From positions 1-64,000 of the forward strand of contig NZ_JACLAW010000013.1 of NCBI RefSeq assembly GCF_014230315.1: DNA of 64,000 nucleotides. The letters are read 5' to 3'. The DNA comes from Novosphingobium flavum (GTDB taxonomy: Bacteria; Pseudomonadota; Alphaproteobacteria; Sphingomonadales; Sphingomonadaceae). Made by a program: the position numbers and the translations under genes. The notes under the pieces were generated by a model. It worked only from the letters and a program-made list of their open reading frames with translations, had not been told where the DNA came from and searched no databases. Shown here piece after piece: positions 17,696-27,295 of this stretch (position 1 is its first letter; each line of letters begins with the position of its first letter).

Positions 17696-19207
17696 GTGCA
17701 CGCGAACACCCCGCTCTATACCAGCAAGATCCACGCGACGCGGCTTCAGCTCGTCCTGATCCTGTTGCTGTGCGTGGCCGCCGGGCTGCCCGGGATCATG
17801 GCGCGCTATCCGCAGATGACCGACTATCCGGCCCATCTGGCGCGCTGGCACATCATGATCGACGGCGGGCGCACCCCGGAACTGGCCAAATACTATGCCT
17901 TCAAATGGGCCTGGTCGGGCAATCTCGGGGTGGACATCCTGATCCGCCCCTTCGCCTCGGTGTTCGGCCTGGAAACGGCCGGGCGGCTGTTCGTGATCCT
18001 GATCCCGATGCTGCTGGCGGGCGGCATGTTCTGCGTGGAATGGACCCTCAGGCGGCGGATCGGCGTGGGTCCGCTGCTGGCGCTGGCCACGGTCTGGTCG
18101 CCGGCGCTGCTCATGGGCTTCCTCAATTTCGAGTTGGCCCTTGCCGCCACCCTCTTCGCCTTCGCCCTGTGGGTGAAGATGGAAGGGAGCCGCTACCGCG
18201 AGCCGATCTTCGTGCCGCTCGGCGCGCTGATCTGGCTGTGCCACCAGTCCGGCTGGGGCGTGCTGGGGGTGATGGTCTTCGGCTACGAATGGTCGCGCCG
18301 CTCTTCTTGGAAGGACGTGTGGAAGGCCGCGCTCGCCACCTGGCCGCTGTGGCTGCCGATGATCCCGACCCTGCTCGCCGGGCAGCAGGCCAAAGGCTCG
18401 TTCTCCTATGGCCCGCACCCGCTCTGGGTGAAGTGGATGTTCTGGAAGGAGTCGCTGCGCGACCGCGTCCGCTACATCGACTATGCGACGACCGTGCTGC
18501 TGATCGTCGCTCCGCTGGTGGCCTGCTGGTACAAGCGGATCGACGGCCGTCTTGCCTGGGCCGGGCTGATCCATCTGCTGCTTTCGCTGGTCGTGCCGCG
18601 CCACCTTGGCGGGGGCGACCTTGCCGACCTGCGGCTGATCGCGGTGGGCCTGATGCTGCTGGCGCTGTCGATCGACTGGCGGCCGCGGCAGTGGGCGCTG
18701 ATGTGGGTGGCATTGGGCCCGGCGGCCCTGCGCCTGTTCATCACCACGGCGGTCTGGACGGTCCATTCGGCCAATGTCGGCAAGATGATGGAAGCGCTCG
18801 ATTATGTCCCGCGCGGAGCCAAGATCGCCGTGGCCGTGCGCGAGGAAGTCTCGCTTTGGGCCCAGCCGCTCTACGGGCACCTCGGCACATATGCCACGGT
18901 GCGGCGCGACGCGCTGGTCAACAACCACTTCGCCATTCCCGGCGTGCACATGCTGACCCTGACCCCGCAGGCGTGGAAATGGGTCGATCCCAGCCAGCGG
19001 ATCTATGCCGGGGCCGGGCGCCGGGTGGACCTGACCAAGTTCAAGCCCGCCCGCGATGCCGATTACCTGTGGTATTTCGGCAAGTATCCTCCGGCCAAGC
19101 TGCCCGAGGGGGCGCAGATCATGTTCCGCACCAAGCATTCGCTGCTGGCCCGCCTGGTCCATCCGCCGGTGGCCGAGCCTGCGATCGACGGGCCCCCCGC
19201 GACCTGA
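17696..19207 (+). CDS. Multi-span membrane protein of unknown function
   Basis: About 503 residues from GTG 17696; the frame is open back to 17528, so the start is uncertain and no clear ribosome binding site was found. The first membrane span is QLVLILLLCVAAGLPGI, and around ten hydrophobic spans follow, with a soluble C-terminal portion of about 120 residues. A periplasmic-loop-like segment after the first span (MTDYPAHLARWHIM) recalls GT-C-type membrane glycosyltransferases, but no certain family motif was seen. The gene sits between tRNA-Trp and secE, where most genomes have nothing. Base composition is like its neighbours. Confidence 0.6.
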   Translation: MHANTPLYTSKIHATRLQLVLILLLCVAAGLPGIMARYPQMTDYPAHLARWHIMIDGGRTPELAKYYAFKWAWSGNLGVDILIRPFASVFGLETAGRLFVILIPMLLAGGMFCVEWTLRRRIGVGPLLALATVWSPALLMGFLNFELALAATLFAFALWVKMEGSRYREPIFVPLGALIWLCHQSGWGVLGVMVFGYEWSRRSSWKDVWKAALATWPLWLPMIPTLLAGQQAKGSFSYGPHPLWVKWMFWKESLRDRVRYIDYATTVLLIVAPLVACWYKRIDGRLAWAGLIHLLLSLVVPRHLGGGDLADLRLIAVGLMLLALSIDWRPRQWALMWVALGPAALRLFITTAVWTVHSANVGKMMEALDYVPRGAKIAVAVREEVSLWAQPLYGHLGTYATVRRDALVNNHFAIPGVHMLTLTPQAWKWVDPSQRIYAGAGRRVDLTKFKPARDADYLWYFGKYPPAKLPEGAQIMFRTKHSLLARLVHPPVAEPAIDGPPAT

Positions 19208-19252
19208 ACCGGGGCGGGGATCGGGGCCGGGGCCCAAGTCGCGCCCACCGTC

Positions 19253-19281
19253 TTGCCAAGGGCGCACAAGATCGCTACTTG
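19253..19281 (+). promoter_or_regulatory. Possible secE-nusG promoter
   Basis: TTGCCA (19253-19258) and TACTTG (19276-19281) with a 17-bp spacer lie about 120 bp before secE. The -10 match is moderate. Confidence 0.3.
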
Positions 19282-19404
19282 GGCGCTACTTCCGACATCG
19301 GAGACCTGACGCCCCTCCCGGCCGACCCCCACAGGGCGCCGGGGCGGCGCTGTCCCCGTGGCGGAAGACGTTGTTCGCAATTGTTTAGGAAGAGCCCGCA
19401 GATC

Positions 19405-19599
19405 ATGGCCAAGATCAACCCCGGCGAATTCATGCGCCAGGTCCAGGCCGAAGCCCGCAAGGTGGTCTGGCCGACCCGGCAGGAAACCGTCACCACCGCG
19501 ATCTTCGTCGCGATCATGATGACCCTGCTCGCGGTATTCTTCCTCGGTGTCGACACCGTCTTCGGCGAAATCGTCAAGTGGCTGCTGTCGCTGGCCTGA
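19405..19599 (+). CDS. secE: Preprotein translocase subunit SecE
   Basis: 64 residues, the usual short alphaproteobacterial form with a single C-terminal membrane span. The conserved cytoplasmic motif EARKVVWPTRQET precedes the span beginning TTAIFVAIMMT. SecE is an essential part of the SecYEG channel. It lies 43 bp upstream of nusG, the standard gene pair. Confidence 0.96.
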   Translation: MAKINPGEFMRQVQAEARKVVWPTRQETVTTAIFVAIMMTLLAVFFLGVDTVFGEIVKWLLSLA

Positions 19600-19642
19600 G
19601 CCTTCGGGTGGCGCGCGGCACATAGAAACGGAAATTCAGACC

Positions 19643-20179
19643 ATGGCTCGCTGGTACATCATCCACGCCTATTCGGGCTTCGAGAACAAGGTGCGGGATT
19701 CGATCCTGTCCGAGGCGGAGCGCAAGGGCCTGTCGCAGCTGGTCGAGGCGGTCGAAGTGCCGACCGAGACCGTGACCGAGGTCAAGCGCGGCAAGAAGGT
19801 TTCGGTCGAACGCAAGTTCATGCCGGGCTACGTTCTCGCCAAGCTGGCGATGAACGACGACGTCTATCACCTCGTCAAGAACACCGCCAAGGTGACCGGC
19901 TTCCTCGGCCCCAACGGCAAGCCCCAGGCGATTTCGGAGCGCGAGGCTGCCCGCTATTTCGGCGCGCGCGAACAGGCCGCCTCCGAGCCGCGCCGCGAGG
20001 TTTCGGTCGATTACGAGATCGGCGATCAGGTCAAGGTCAACGCCGGGCCCTTCGCCAGCTTCAACGGCACGGTCGAGGAACTCGATTTCGACAAGCATCG
20101 CGTCAAGGTTTCGGTCTCGATCTTCGGCCGCGCCACGCCGGTCGAGCTGGGCTTCGAGGAAGTCGAGCTGGTCAAGTAA
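19643..20179 (+). CDS. nusG: Transcription termination/antitermination protein NusG
   Basis: 178 residues. The NGN domain ([15 protein letters not shown] to about residue 115, with [10 protein letters not shown]) is followed by the C-terminal KOW domain ([20 protein letters not shown]). NusG binds RNA polymerase and couples it to Rho or to ribosomes. It is the second gene of secE-nusG and is followed by a strong intrinsic terminator. The rplK cluster that usually follows is not here, so the block has been separated. Confidence 0.97.
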   Translation: MARWYIIHAYSGFENKVRDSILSEAERKGLSQLVEAVEVPTETVTEVKRGKKVSVERKFMPGYVLAKLAMNDDVYHLVKNTAKVTGFLGPNGKPQAISEREAARYFGAREQAASEPRREVSVDYEIGDQVKVNAGPFASFNGTVEELDFDKHRVKVSVSIFGRATPVELGFEEVELVK

Positions 20180-20200
20180 GGCCGGTCCTCCACGCAGAGC

Positions 20201-20229
20201 AAAAAGGGCGGGATTTCCCGCCCTTTTTC
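20201..20229. terminator. Intrinsic terminator after nusG
   Basis: A GGGCGGG arm, an ATTT loop and a CCCGCCC arm, with A5 before and T5 after. It works on both strands and ends the secE-nusG transcript. Confidence 0.9.
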
Positions 20230-20297
20230 GTTTGGGCAGGGCCCGGCGGCGGCGCACGTTAACCGGATGCCAAGCATGTTTGCCTAGGGCTGGCCTC

Positions 20298-21362
20298 ATG
20301 TCCGGGGAGCCCGTCACGCCTGCTGGCCCTGCTTCGCGCCTCGCGCGGCTTGATGGCCTGCGCGGTGTCGCCGCCGCCGTCGTGGTCGTCTACCATGCCC
20401 AGTTGATGTTCGTCCCGGAGGCCTTCGCGGGTCTTTCCGGCCCGCTCGGCTGGGTTCACGGCTGGGGCTGGACCGCGGTCGACCTGTTCTTCGTCATTTC
20501 CGGGGCGATCTTCGCCCATGCCTATGGCGCGCCGGGCCAGCTGGCGAGCGGGCGGGCGCTGGCCGGCTTCGGCATCGCACGCTTCGCCCGGCTCTATCCG
20601 CTGCACCTCGTCATGCTGCTCGCCTGCGCCTTCCTCTTCGCCGGAAAGCCGGGCAGCGACGCATCGGCCTTCATCGCGCACCTGTTCATGCTGCAGGCCT
20701 TCGCGGCGCCCTTCGCCGATACGTTCGACGGGCCGAGCTGGTCGCTGACCATCGAGTGCCTGTGCTACGCGCTGTTCGCCTGCGCCGCCCACTTCGGGCC
20801 GCGCGTCCAGAGGGTGGTGATGTTCGGCGCGGTGCTTGGCGGTGCCGGCTGGCTGGCGCTCTACGGACTGCCCGGCGGGCCGTGGGACAGCGGGCTGGTG
20901 GCGCGCGGGCTGCTCGGCTTTTTCATGGGGCAGGCGGTGTGGCAGCGGCGCGAGCGGCTGGAGCGCCTGCCGTGGCCGGTGCTGGCTACCGTGCTGGGCC
21001 TGGGCCTAGGCCTTGCCCTTGCCGGAGGGCCGTGGAGCCCGCAGCTCGCGCTTGGCCTCCTTGCCTGGCCCGCCGCCTTGTTGCTGGCTCTGCGCTTGCC
21101 GCTGCTTGAAAGCCGCGCGGCGCTGTGGCTCGGCTCGCGGTCCTACGCGATCTACCTGATCCACATGCCGGTGATCGAATTCGCCGCCAAGCGCTTCGGG
21201 CCGTTCGCGGGCGGCTGGGCCTCCATCCTTGCCGTTCACCTCGTGCTGGCGCTCGTCGTCGGCTGTCTTGCCGATGCGGCCCTGCGCCGGATCGAATTGC
21301 CCGCCCGCGCGGCGATCCGCGCGGCCTGGGCCCAGCGCCAGCACCGGCCGGCCCCGGCATGA
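20298..21362 (+). CDS. Acyltransferase 3 family membrane protein (tandem copy 1)
   Basis: 354 residues from ATG 20298 (MSGEPVTPAG). Acyltransferase-3 proteins are membrane enzymes of about ten spans that O-acylate sugars, lipids or peptides. Motifs: RLDGLRGVAAAVVVVYHA with the conserved His, DLFFVISGAIFAHAY, and RFARLYPLH; the C-terminal span has [10 protein letters not shown]. The stop overlaps the start of an adjacent paralog (ATGA), so the two are a translationally coupled tandem duplication. The substrate cannot be inferred from context. Confidence 0.92.
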   Translation: MSGEPVTPAGPASRLARLDGLRGVAAAVVVVYHAQLMFVPEAFAGLSGPLGWVHGWGWTAVDLFFVISGAIFAHAYGAPGQLASGRALAGFGIARFARLYPLHLVMLLACAFLFAGKPGSDASAFIAHLFMLQAFAAPFADTFDGPSWSLTIECLCYALFACAAHFGPRVQRVVMFGAVLGGAGWLALYGLPGGPWDSGLVARGLLGFFMGQAVWQRRERLERLPWPVLATVLGLGLGLALAGGPWSPQLALGLLAWPAALLLALRLPLLESRAALWLGSRSYAIYLIHMPVIEFAAKRFGPFAGGWASILAVHLVLALVVGCLADAALRRIELPARAAIRAAWAQRQHRPAPA

Positions 21363-22402
21363 GCGCCGAGCCCCCGCGCCTTGCCCGGCTTGACGGGATG
21401 CGCGGCCTCGCCGCCTTCGGCGTGGCCTTTTTCTATCACGCGCGCAGCCTCTTTCCCGAGGGCGCGCTCGACAGCGGCAACCGCCTGCTCGACTGGCCTC
21501 ACGTTTATGGCTGGCTGTTCGTCGACCTGTTCTTCGTCCTCTCGGGCTATGTCTTCGCCCATGCCTATCTCGGCCGGGATGCCCTGCGCAGCGAGGCGGA
21601 CCTTACCGACTTCGCCGTGGCCCGCTTCGCCCGGCTCTATCCGCTGCACTTCGTCATGCTGCTGGTCGCCGTGCTGGCCTATGCCGGCAAGGCGGCCAAC
21701 ACGCCGCTCGCCTTCCTTGCGCACCTGTTCATGCTGCAGGCCATGGTCCAGCCCGTGGCGGGCACTTTCATCGGCCCGGCCTGGTCGCTGAGCGTCGAGG
21801 TCGTCTGCTACCTGCTTTTCGCCATGGCGGCGGTACGGGGGCCGCGTACGCTCGTCGGGGTGACAGGCGCCGCCGTGGCGCTCGGCGCGGCGCTCCTGCT
21901 GCGCGACGCTTCGACCGAGGCCTGGTCGGCGGACAATTTCCCGCGCGGCTTCCTCGGCTTCTTCCTCGGACAGGCGCTCTGGCACCTGCGCGCCCGGCTT
22001 GCCCGCGTGCCGGGCTGGGCGCTGCTGGCGGTCATGGCCTTCGGCGCCTGGTTGCCGCCGGAAGGGCCGTGGGGCGCGATCCTGCCCTTTGCCCTGCTGG
22101 TCTTTCCCGCCGCGCTGCTGTTCGGCCTGCGGCAAGGCTTGCTGGAGTGTCGGCCGCTGATCTGGCTGGGTGACAGGTCCTATGCGATCTACCTGATCCA
22201 CCTTGTGCCGCGCGATCTGTTCCTTGCCTGGCACGGGCCGCTTGCTGGGGCGGGGCTGGGCGGGATCGTGCTGGGGCACGTGGTCTTCGCGGCGGTGAGC
22301 CTGCTGCTCGCCGATCTTGCCTTCCGCTGGATCGAGATGCCCGCGCGGCGCCTGATTCGCGCGGCATGGAGCCAGCGCGCGCGCCGTCCGGTTACGGCCT
22401 AG
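21359..22402 (+). CDS. Acyltransferase 3 family membrane protein (tandem copy 2)
   Basis: 347 residues. It is collinear with the preceding gene, sharing [44 protein letters not shown], the central [14 protein letters not shown] and the C-terminal [10 protein letters not shown]. The conserved His of family 3 is present (FFYHAR). Its stop overlaps the stop of the convergent M14 carboxypeptidase gene by 4 bp. The paralogs may have diverged in acyl or acceptor specificity. Confidence 0.92.
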   Translation: MSAEPPRLARLDGMRGLAAFGVAFFYHARSLFPEGALDSGNRLLDWPHVYGWLFVDLFFVLSGYVFAHAYLGRDALRSEADLTDFAVARFARLYPLHFVMLLVAVLAYAGKAANTPLAFLAHLFMLQAMVQPVAGTFIGPAWSLSVEVVCYLLFAMAAVRGPRTLVGVTGAAVALGAALLLRDASTEAWSADNFPRGFLGFFLGQALWHLRARLARVPGWALLAVMAFGAWLPPEGPWGAILPFALLVFPAALLFGLRQGLLECRPLIWLGDRSYAIYLIHLVPRDLFLAWHGPLAGAGLGGIVLGHVVFAAVSLLLADLAFRWIEMPARRLIRAAWSQRARRPVTA

Positions 22403-23535
22403 CCCCGCGTCTCCAGCCATTCGCCCAGCGCGGCGAGGCAATCGCGGGCGAGGGCCTTGCTCCGCTCCGGGCTCCACCCCTGCCGCTCGCAGGGCAGGTC
22501 GTTGTGGTCCTTGAAGGGCATTTCCAAGGTCATCGACACGCAGCCGAACCGCTCGGCGAGCTGGTTGGTGCTCATCGCCATGTTGGCCTTGCCGGGGCGT
22601 GCGGTGGGATAGCCGAGCCGGGTCTGGAAATCGGGCGTGCGCCGCTCGAGGATCTCGCGGTAGCGGGCATAGCCTTGCCCCTGTGCGTCGGTCCACGAAG
22701 GGATGCCGTCGAACCCGGCGATGAACACGGCCGGGATAGCCTCGTCGCCGTGGACGTCGATGGCGAAGTCCACCCCGGTCCCGTCCATCGCGGAAAGGAT
22801 CGCCAGCACTTCGGGCGAACGTTCAGCGCTGGGCGCATGCCATTCGCGGTTGAGGTTGACCCCCGCCGCATTGGTGCGCAGGTGGCCGCGCGCCGAACCA
22901 TCGGGATTGGCATTGGGCACGATGTGGAACCGGCACTTCTCGCGCAGGGTGCGGCCCCACGGGTCGGCCGGGTCGGTCAGCAGGTCGAGCGCGCCTTCCA
23001 TCCACCACTCGGCCATGGTCTCGCCCGGATGCTGGCGGGCATAGAGCCAGACCTGGACCTCGCCTTCGCCCAGTTCGAGGCAGTCGATCGGCCGCCCGTC
23101 AAGGCTGGTGCCGAGGCAGCGATGTGTGACACCCTCGGCCTGCGCGGCGGCGGCCACGAGATCGTGATGGCGCTCCATCGAATAGGGCGCGAAATAGGCC
23201 AGCCACAGCGCATCGCCCTGCGGCGTGTGGCGGATGGTGAGGGTGCCGTCCTCCGCATCGCGGTCGAAGCTGGTGGCGGCGCGCACCCAGTCCTCGCGGT
23301 CCTCGGAAACCACCGCGCGGTATCCCGGCCAGCCGTCGGGATAGGCGGAGCCCGCCAGCCCGGTGATCTTCAGCACCAGTTCCCGCCCTGCCGCGCCCGA
23401 GACGCGGAAGTGGAACCACTGGTAGAATTCGCTTTGGTTGTCCTTGCGGATGGCGAGCCGGGCCTCGGCGCCGTCGATCGACAGGACCTCGATATTGCCC
23501 GCGTCGAACTGCGAATGGATCAGGATGTCGGTCAT
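22399..23535 (-). CDS. M14-family zinc carboxypeptidase (cytosolic carboxypeptidase-like)
   Basis: 378 residues from ATG 23535. An N-terminal beta-sandwich of about 130 residues (with [12 protein letters not shown] and [12 protein letters not shown]) precedes the carboxypeptidase domain, as in the AGTPBP/CCP branch of M14. The zinc motif HxxE is in [13 protein letters not shown], the third ligand in AIDVHGDE, and [23 protein letters not shown] carries the substrate-binding Asn-Arg. No signal peptide, so cytosolic. The start overlaps the stop of the upstream DUF4136 lipoprotein gene by 4 bp. Bacterial CCP-like enzymes have few defined substrates. Confidence 0.92.
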   Translation of the reverse strand: MTDILIHSQFDAGNIEVLSIDGAEARLAIRKDNQSEFYQWFHFRVSGAAGRELVLKITGLAGSAYPDGWPGYRAVVSEDREDWVRAATSFDRDAEDGTLTIRHTPQGDALWLAYFAPYSMERHHDLVAAAAQAEGVTHRCLGTSLDGRPIDCLELGEGEVQVWLYARQHPGETMAEWWMEGALDLLTDPADPWGRTLREKCRFHIVPNANPDGSARGHLRTNAAGVNLNREWHAPSAERSPEVLAILSAMDGTGVDFAIDVHGDEAIPAVFIAGFDGIPSWTDAQGQGYARYREILERRTPDFQTRLGYPTARPGKANMAMSTNQLAERFGCVSMTLEMPFKDHNDLPCERQGWSPERSKALARDCLAALGEWLETRG

Positions 23536-24134
23536 GGATTGGCGGGCTTCACAAGCACGGTTTCGCCCGACTTGCCGGGGAAATTGCTGAACAGGGCGCG
23601 GGCCATTTCGGCAGCGCCCAGCGATGACGAGGCCAGCGGCGAGGCGGTGCGCACGGTGAAGCTGGCGCGTCCTTCCCACAGCACCTTGCGGGTCGCCCGC
23701 TCGCGGATCATCACGCCAAGCAGGGTCTCGGTCATTTCCGGCGGCGGGCCGGACAGGTCGATGCCCACCCCAACGCCCACGCCCGAACCATAGGAACCCG
23801 CCGATCCGCCCATGCCCACGCTGACCGGCGAGCGGTTGCGATCGGGCTTGTAGCTGCGCCGCTCCAGCCGGACCTCGGCCACCTGCGCACCGTCCGGCGC
23901 GGCCACCTCGCGGTATCCGGCGCGCTGCAGTTCGCGCCCCACCGCACCCTCGAACGTGCGCAGTTCGAGCGACGCCGGGTCCATCCCCGGCGCTGCCTCG
24001 ACCGCCACGGTCCCCGCCAGCGCCGCCGTGTCGGCCACGTGAAAGCGGGTCACCTCGACCGGGCCGGTGGGCGCAACGCAGGCGCCGAGCATCAGCAGCG
24101 GGGCGGCGGGCAGCAGTCGGACGAAACGCAACAT
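23532..24134 (-). CDS. DUF4136 lipoprotein
   Basis: 200 residues from ATG 24134. The signal ends in lipobox LGAC. The mature part follows the DUF4136 plan: an N-terminal VEVTRFHV strand, a middle [10 protein letters not shown] helix, a Gly/Ser-rich loop, then [16 protein letters not shown] and a C-terminal [15 protein letters not shown] related protein is encoded next door (24253) and a third at 55615, all with the FPGxSGETV-like end. It overlaps the carboxypeptidase gene by 4 bp. Function unknown; likely periplasmic. Confidence 0.85.
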   Translation of the reverse strand: MLRFVRLLPAAPLLMLGACVAPTGPVEVTRFHVADTAALAGTVAVEAAPGMDPASLELRTFEGAVGRELQRAGYREVAAPDGAQVAEVRLERRSYKPDRNRSPVSVGMGGSAGSYGSGVGVGVGIDLSGPPPEMTETLLGVMIRERATRKVLWEGRASFTVRTASPLASSSLGAAEMARALFSNFPGKSGETVLVKPANP

Positions 24135-24252
24135 CTTGAACTTCCTCGCCGAGCGAACGGCACGGCCGCCGCATCGGTTCCGAAGTTGTGACCGCAAGGC
24201 GCGATTTGCAAGCCGTGCCTGCGCAAATGGCCGTGCCGGTGTGGGCGCGGCT

Positions 24253-25008
24253 TCAGGGCCGGCCGGGCACCGGGTCGGCCTTGCCGGGGAAACCGTCGAA
24301 CAGGGCGGCGGCGAGGCGGTTGGCGATCGCGCCCTCGGTCCACTTGTCGTTGCCCTCGCGGGTGATCGTGTCGGCGCGGCCTTCCCACAGCACGGCGCCG
24401 GTGGCCTTGTCCCTGATCCGCGCCTCGAGCCGGCTGGCGATCAGCGCGCCCTTGGGCTTGGACAGGTCGACCGCGACGGCGAGGCCGAACATCGAGCCGC
24501 GGTTGGAAACGCCCACCGTCGCCTCGCCGCTGACCGGCTTCTTCACTTCCTGCGGGGCGACCTCGTCATGGCTGACGTGCAGTTCGACCACGGTCGCGGC
24601 CTCGGATTCGGGCGCATCGGTTCGGTAGCCGACCTGGGCGAGCTGATCGAGCACGGCGGCTTCATAAGTGGCCAGTTCCCGGCTCTCGACGCCCGATCCG
24701 GTCGGCGCGCCGCTGACCATGACCTTGCCGTGGCCGAGCGCATCGGCCGCCGTGCCCTCGCTGACGAAGCGTGAGACGGTGACGCGCCCCTCGGCGGCCT
24801 CGGCCGAGCGGGAAGGGGAGGAGGCGGGGTACATCGGACCGTCCCACGGCCCGCCGCCCCAGCCGCCGCCCCAACCACCACCCCAGCCGCGCGCGGCAGC
24901 GGGAAGGGGGGCAAGGGCTGCGCCAAGCGCGAGCGCCAGGACTGTGCGGGAGGCCAAAGACTTGGCCATAGACGGGGCCAAAGACAGGGCAGGGCGGGAG
25001 ACAGGCAT
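24253..25008 (-). CDS. DUF4136-like secreted protein
   Basis: 251 residues from ATG 25008, which has an AAAGGA site about 9 bp upstream. A Sec-type signal (ALALGAALAPLPAAA) is followed by a Trp/Gly-rich low-complexity patch and then the DUF4136 core (RVTVSRFV, AAVLDQLAQVGYRTD, ARIRDKATGAVLWEGRAD, ALFDGFPGKADPV). There is no lipobox, unlike the neighbouring paralog. It probably arose by duplication and is separated from it by about 118 bp. Confidence 0.82.
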   Translation of the reverse strand: MPVSRPALSLAPSMAKSLASRTVLALALGAALAPLPAAARGWGGGWGGGWGGGPWDGPMYPASSPSRSAEAAEGRVTVSRFVSEGTAADALGHGKVMVSGAPTGSGVESRELATYEAAVLDQLAQVGYRTDAPESEAATVVELHVSHDEVAPQEVKKPVSGEATVGVSNRGSMFGLAVAVDLSKPKGALIASRLEARIRDKATGAVLWEGRADTITREGNDKWTEGAIANRLAAALFDGFPGKADPVPGRP

Positions 25009-25198
25009 GAAAAATCGTCCTTTCGTCGTCCCCACCCAACCGACTATCCCGCGCCGCCTTGCCCGGCCATGAATGAACGGCCGCCGGGAAGGAGGGCGGG
25101 CCGGCTTGCGCGCTGCGGTAAACCCAATCAGTTTAACCCAAATGCTCCACTTCGCGTGCTAGCCGATCGGGGCAACAAGCCAAGGAATGATTCGCGCG

Positions 25199-26224
25199 AT
25201 GTCCACTTCAAGGGTTCCGGTCCTGGTGACTGGCGGCGCCGGCTATATCGGCAGCCATGCGGTACTCGCGCTCAAGGATGCCGGCTGGCCGGTCGCGGTG
25301 ATCGACAACCTGAGCACCGGTTTCCGCTTCGCCGTGCCGGAAGGGGTGCCGCTCTATCAGGGCGACATCGAGGACGGCGCCCTGCTGGCGCGGATCTTCG
25401 CCGAACAGGGCACGCGGGCGATCATGCATTTCGCCGGCTCGATCGTGGTCCCCGAATCGGTCGAGAAGCCGCTCGATTACTATCACAACAACACGGTGAA
25501 GAGCCGCGCCCTGATCGCCGCCGCCGTGGCCGCCGGCGTGCCGCACTTCATCTTCAGCTCGACCGCGGCGACCTACGGTGATCCCGCCGTCTCGCCGGTG
25601 ACCGAGGCCAGCCCGAAGCAGCCGATCAATCCCTACGGCATGTCCAAGCTGATGACCGAGTTCATGCTGGCGGACACGGCGCGGGCGCATCCGCTCAACT
25701 TCTGCGCGCTGCGCTATTTCAACGTGGCCGGCGCCGATCCCGAGGCGCGCTCGGGCCAGTCGACCGCCGGGGCCACGCACCTGATCAAGGTCGCGGTCGA
25801 GGCGGCGCTGGGCAAGCGCAGCCATGTCGGCGTGTTCGGCACCGATTTCGACACGGCCGACGGCACCGGGGTGAGGGACTACATCCATGTCGCCGACCTC
25901 GCCTCGGCCCATGTCCTCGCGCTCGAGGCGCTGATCGCCGATCCCGCCCGCTCGCTGACGATGAATTGCGGCTATGGCCGGGGCTTCTCGGTGCTCGAAG
26001 TGCTCGACGCGGTCGACCGGGTGACCAACATGAAGATTCAGCGGCGGATCGAGGGGCGCCGCGCGGGTGATCCGGCCAGCCTGGTGTCCGACAACAGCCT
26101 GATCCGCGCTACCCTGCCGTGGCAGCCGCGCTTTGCCGATCTCGACACGATCGTCGCCCATGCCCTGGCATGGGAGCGGCGCCTGTCGGAGATCAGGACG
26201 GCGCAAATCCCCGCCGAAGCCTGA
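25199..26224 (+). CDS. galE: UDP-glucose 4-epimerase
   Basis: 341 residues from ATG 25199, 12 bp after an AAGGA site; an ATG at 25187 lies directly on that site and is less likely. It interconverts UDP-glucose and UDP-galactose. Extended SDR features: the NAD-binding GGAGYIGSH, the catalytic SST in IFSSTAATYGDP, YGMSK (Tyr-x3-Lys), ALRYFNVAGA and GVRDYIHVADLA. Length is standard. It stands alone, upstream of rpmJ. Confidence 0.94.
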   Translation: MSTSRVPVLVTGGAGYIGSHAVLALKDAGWPVAVIDNLSTGFRFAVPEGVPLYQGDIEDGALLARIFAEQGTRAIMHFAGSIVVPESVEKPLDYYHNNTVKSRALIAAAVAAGVPHFIFSSTAATYGDPAVSPVTEASPKQPINPYGMSKLMTEFMLADTARAHPLNFCALRYFNVAGADPEARSGQSTAGATHLIKVAVEAALGKRSHVGVFGTDFDTADGTGVRDYIHVADLASAHVLALEALIADPARSLTMNCGYGRGFSVLEVLDAVDRVTNMKIQRRIEGRRAGDPASLVSDNSLIRATLPWQPRFADLDTIVAHALAWERRLSEIRTAQIPAEA

Positions 26225-26256
26225 AGCGAAGGGCGCGATTTTAACCCCGCCGGCGG

Positions 26257-26285
26257 TTGACTCAGGGGGCGCCAGCGCCTAACGG
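26257..26285 (+). promoter_or_regulatory. rpmJ promoter with GANTC site
   Basis: TTGACT (26257-26262), 17-bp spacer, TAACGG (26280-26285). GACTC at 26259-26263 overlaps the -35. The downstream sequence CCCACTTCCAGTTTTCAGC closely matches the rpmH leader. Confidence 0.75.
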
Positions 26286-26328
26286 CCCACTTCCAGTTTT
26301 CAGCGGTCCTCCGCCGCACGAGGTAGTC

Positions 26329-26454
26329 ATGAAGATTCGCAACAGCCTGAAGTCGCTCAAGGATCGTCACCGGGATAACCGCGTTATCCGTCGCCGTGGC
26401 CGGACCTACGTGATCAACAAGACCAACCGCCGCTTCAAGGCGCGCCAGGGCTAA
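26329..26454 (+). CDS. rpmJ: Large ribosomal subunit protein bL36 (Cys-free form)
   Basis: 41 residues. The sequence begins [20 protein letters not shown] and ends in NRRFKARQG. It lacks the four zinc-binding Cys/His residues of the classical bL36, as is normal for alphaproteobacterial YkgO-type forms. The gene is monocistronic, with its own promoter of the same design as those of rpmH and rpsT. Confidence 0.95.
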   Translation: MKIRNSLKSLKDRHRDNRVIRRRGRTYVINKTNRRFKARQG

Positions 26455-26498
26455 GCCCGGCGCCACGCGGTCTGGGCCTCCGTGGCCCGGCAGGCTGA

Positions 26499-26527
26499 CG
26501 GCCCGCCTCCGACAGGGGAGCGGGCCG
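26499..26527 (+). terminator. Possible rpmJ terminator hairpin
   Basis: The arms CGGCCCGC and GCGGGCCG are separated by 13 nt and followed only by CCGCCGTTTCC, so the U-tract is weak. It lies between rpmJ and the HAD gene. Confidence 0.4.
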
Positions 26528-26587
26528 CCGCCGTTTCCGGGCTCCGCAAGGCGCGGCGCCGGACAGGCAGGGCCGAGGAGGCGATTC

Positions 26588-27235
26588 GTGCACGGTACTG
26601 ACGGCAGCGATGGGGCCGAACGCTTCGCCCCGGTCGAGGCAGTGGTCTTCGACGTCGGTCGGGTCCTGTTCGAGTGGGACCTGCGCCATCTCTATGCCCC
26701 GTTGATTCCCGATCCGGCCGAGCTGGACTGGTTCCTCACCAATGTCGTCACCGAGCGCTGGCACTTCCAGCACGACGAGGGGCGCGGCGTGGCCGAGATG
26801 CTTGCCGAACGGCAGGCCGAATTCCCCGATCATGCCCACCTGATCGAGGCCTGGGCCTATCGCTTCAACGATTCGATCCCCGGCCCGGTGCCCGGCAGCT
26901 TCGCCATCGTCGAGGAACTGTCCGCGCGCGGTGTGCCGCTTTACGCCATCACCAATTTCGGGGCCGAGTTCTGGGCGGGTTTCCGCCCGCTTCACCCCAT
27001 CTTCGATCACTTCCGCGACATCGTGGTCTCGGGCGTGGAGAAGATCGCCAAGCCCGATCCGGCGATCTACCGGCTGGCCGAGGCCCGCTTTGGCCATGCC
27101 CCCGGGGCCATGCTGTTCGTCGATGACAACCCGGCCAATATTGCTGCGGTGCGCGCTTGCGGCTGGCAGGGGCACCTGTTCCGCGATTCCGCCGCATTTT
27201 CCGGCGAATTGCAGGCCCGAAACATGATTGATTGA
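26588..27235 (+). CDS. HAD-superfamily hydrolase (subfamily IA)
   Basis: 215 residues from GTG 26588, preceded by a strong GAGGAGG site 6 bp upstream. The first HAD motif is VVFDVGRVLFEWD with the nucleophile Asp; motif 2 Thr/Asn is in YAITNF; motif 3 Lys is in KIAKPDPAIYRLA and motif 4 is in MLFVDDNPANI. The cap is alpha-helical (type C1). Such proteins are phosphatases or 2-haloacid dehalogenase-like; substrate not predictable. The motif-1 second Asp is replaced (DVG), as in YihX-like alpha-D-glucose-1-phosphatases. Confidence 0.88.
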   Translation: MHGTDGSDGAERFAPVEAVVFDVGRVLFEWDLRHLYAPLIPDPAELDWFLTNVVTERWHFQHDEGRGVAEMLAERQAEFPDHAHLIEAWAYRFNDSIPGPVPGSFAIVEELSARGVPLYAITNFGAEFWAGFRPLHPIFDHFRDIVVSGVEKIAKPDPAIYRLAEARFGHAPGAMLFVDDNPANIAAVRACGWQGHLFRDSAAFSGELQARNMID

Positions 27236-27295
27236 TTGGAATAACGACGCTTTCAGCATATTGTCATATCGGGGACATGCTGGGGTACAGGGGAT

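Noticed and set aside
24840..24890. CRISPR-like or tandem repeat of CCGCCGCCCCA-type units
   Set aside because: It is the Trp/Gly-rich low-complexity coding patch of the DUF4136 protein, not a spaced repeat array.
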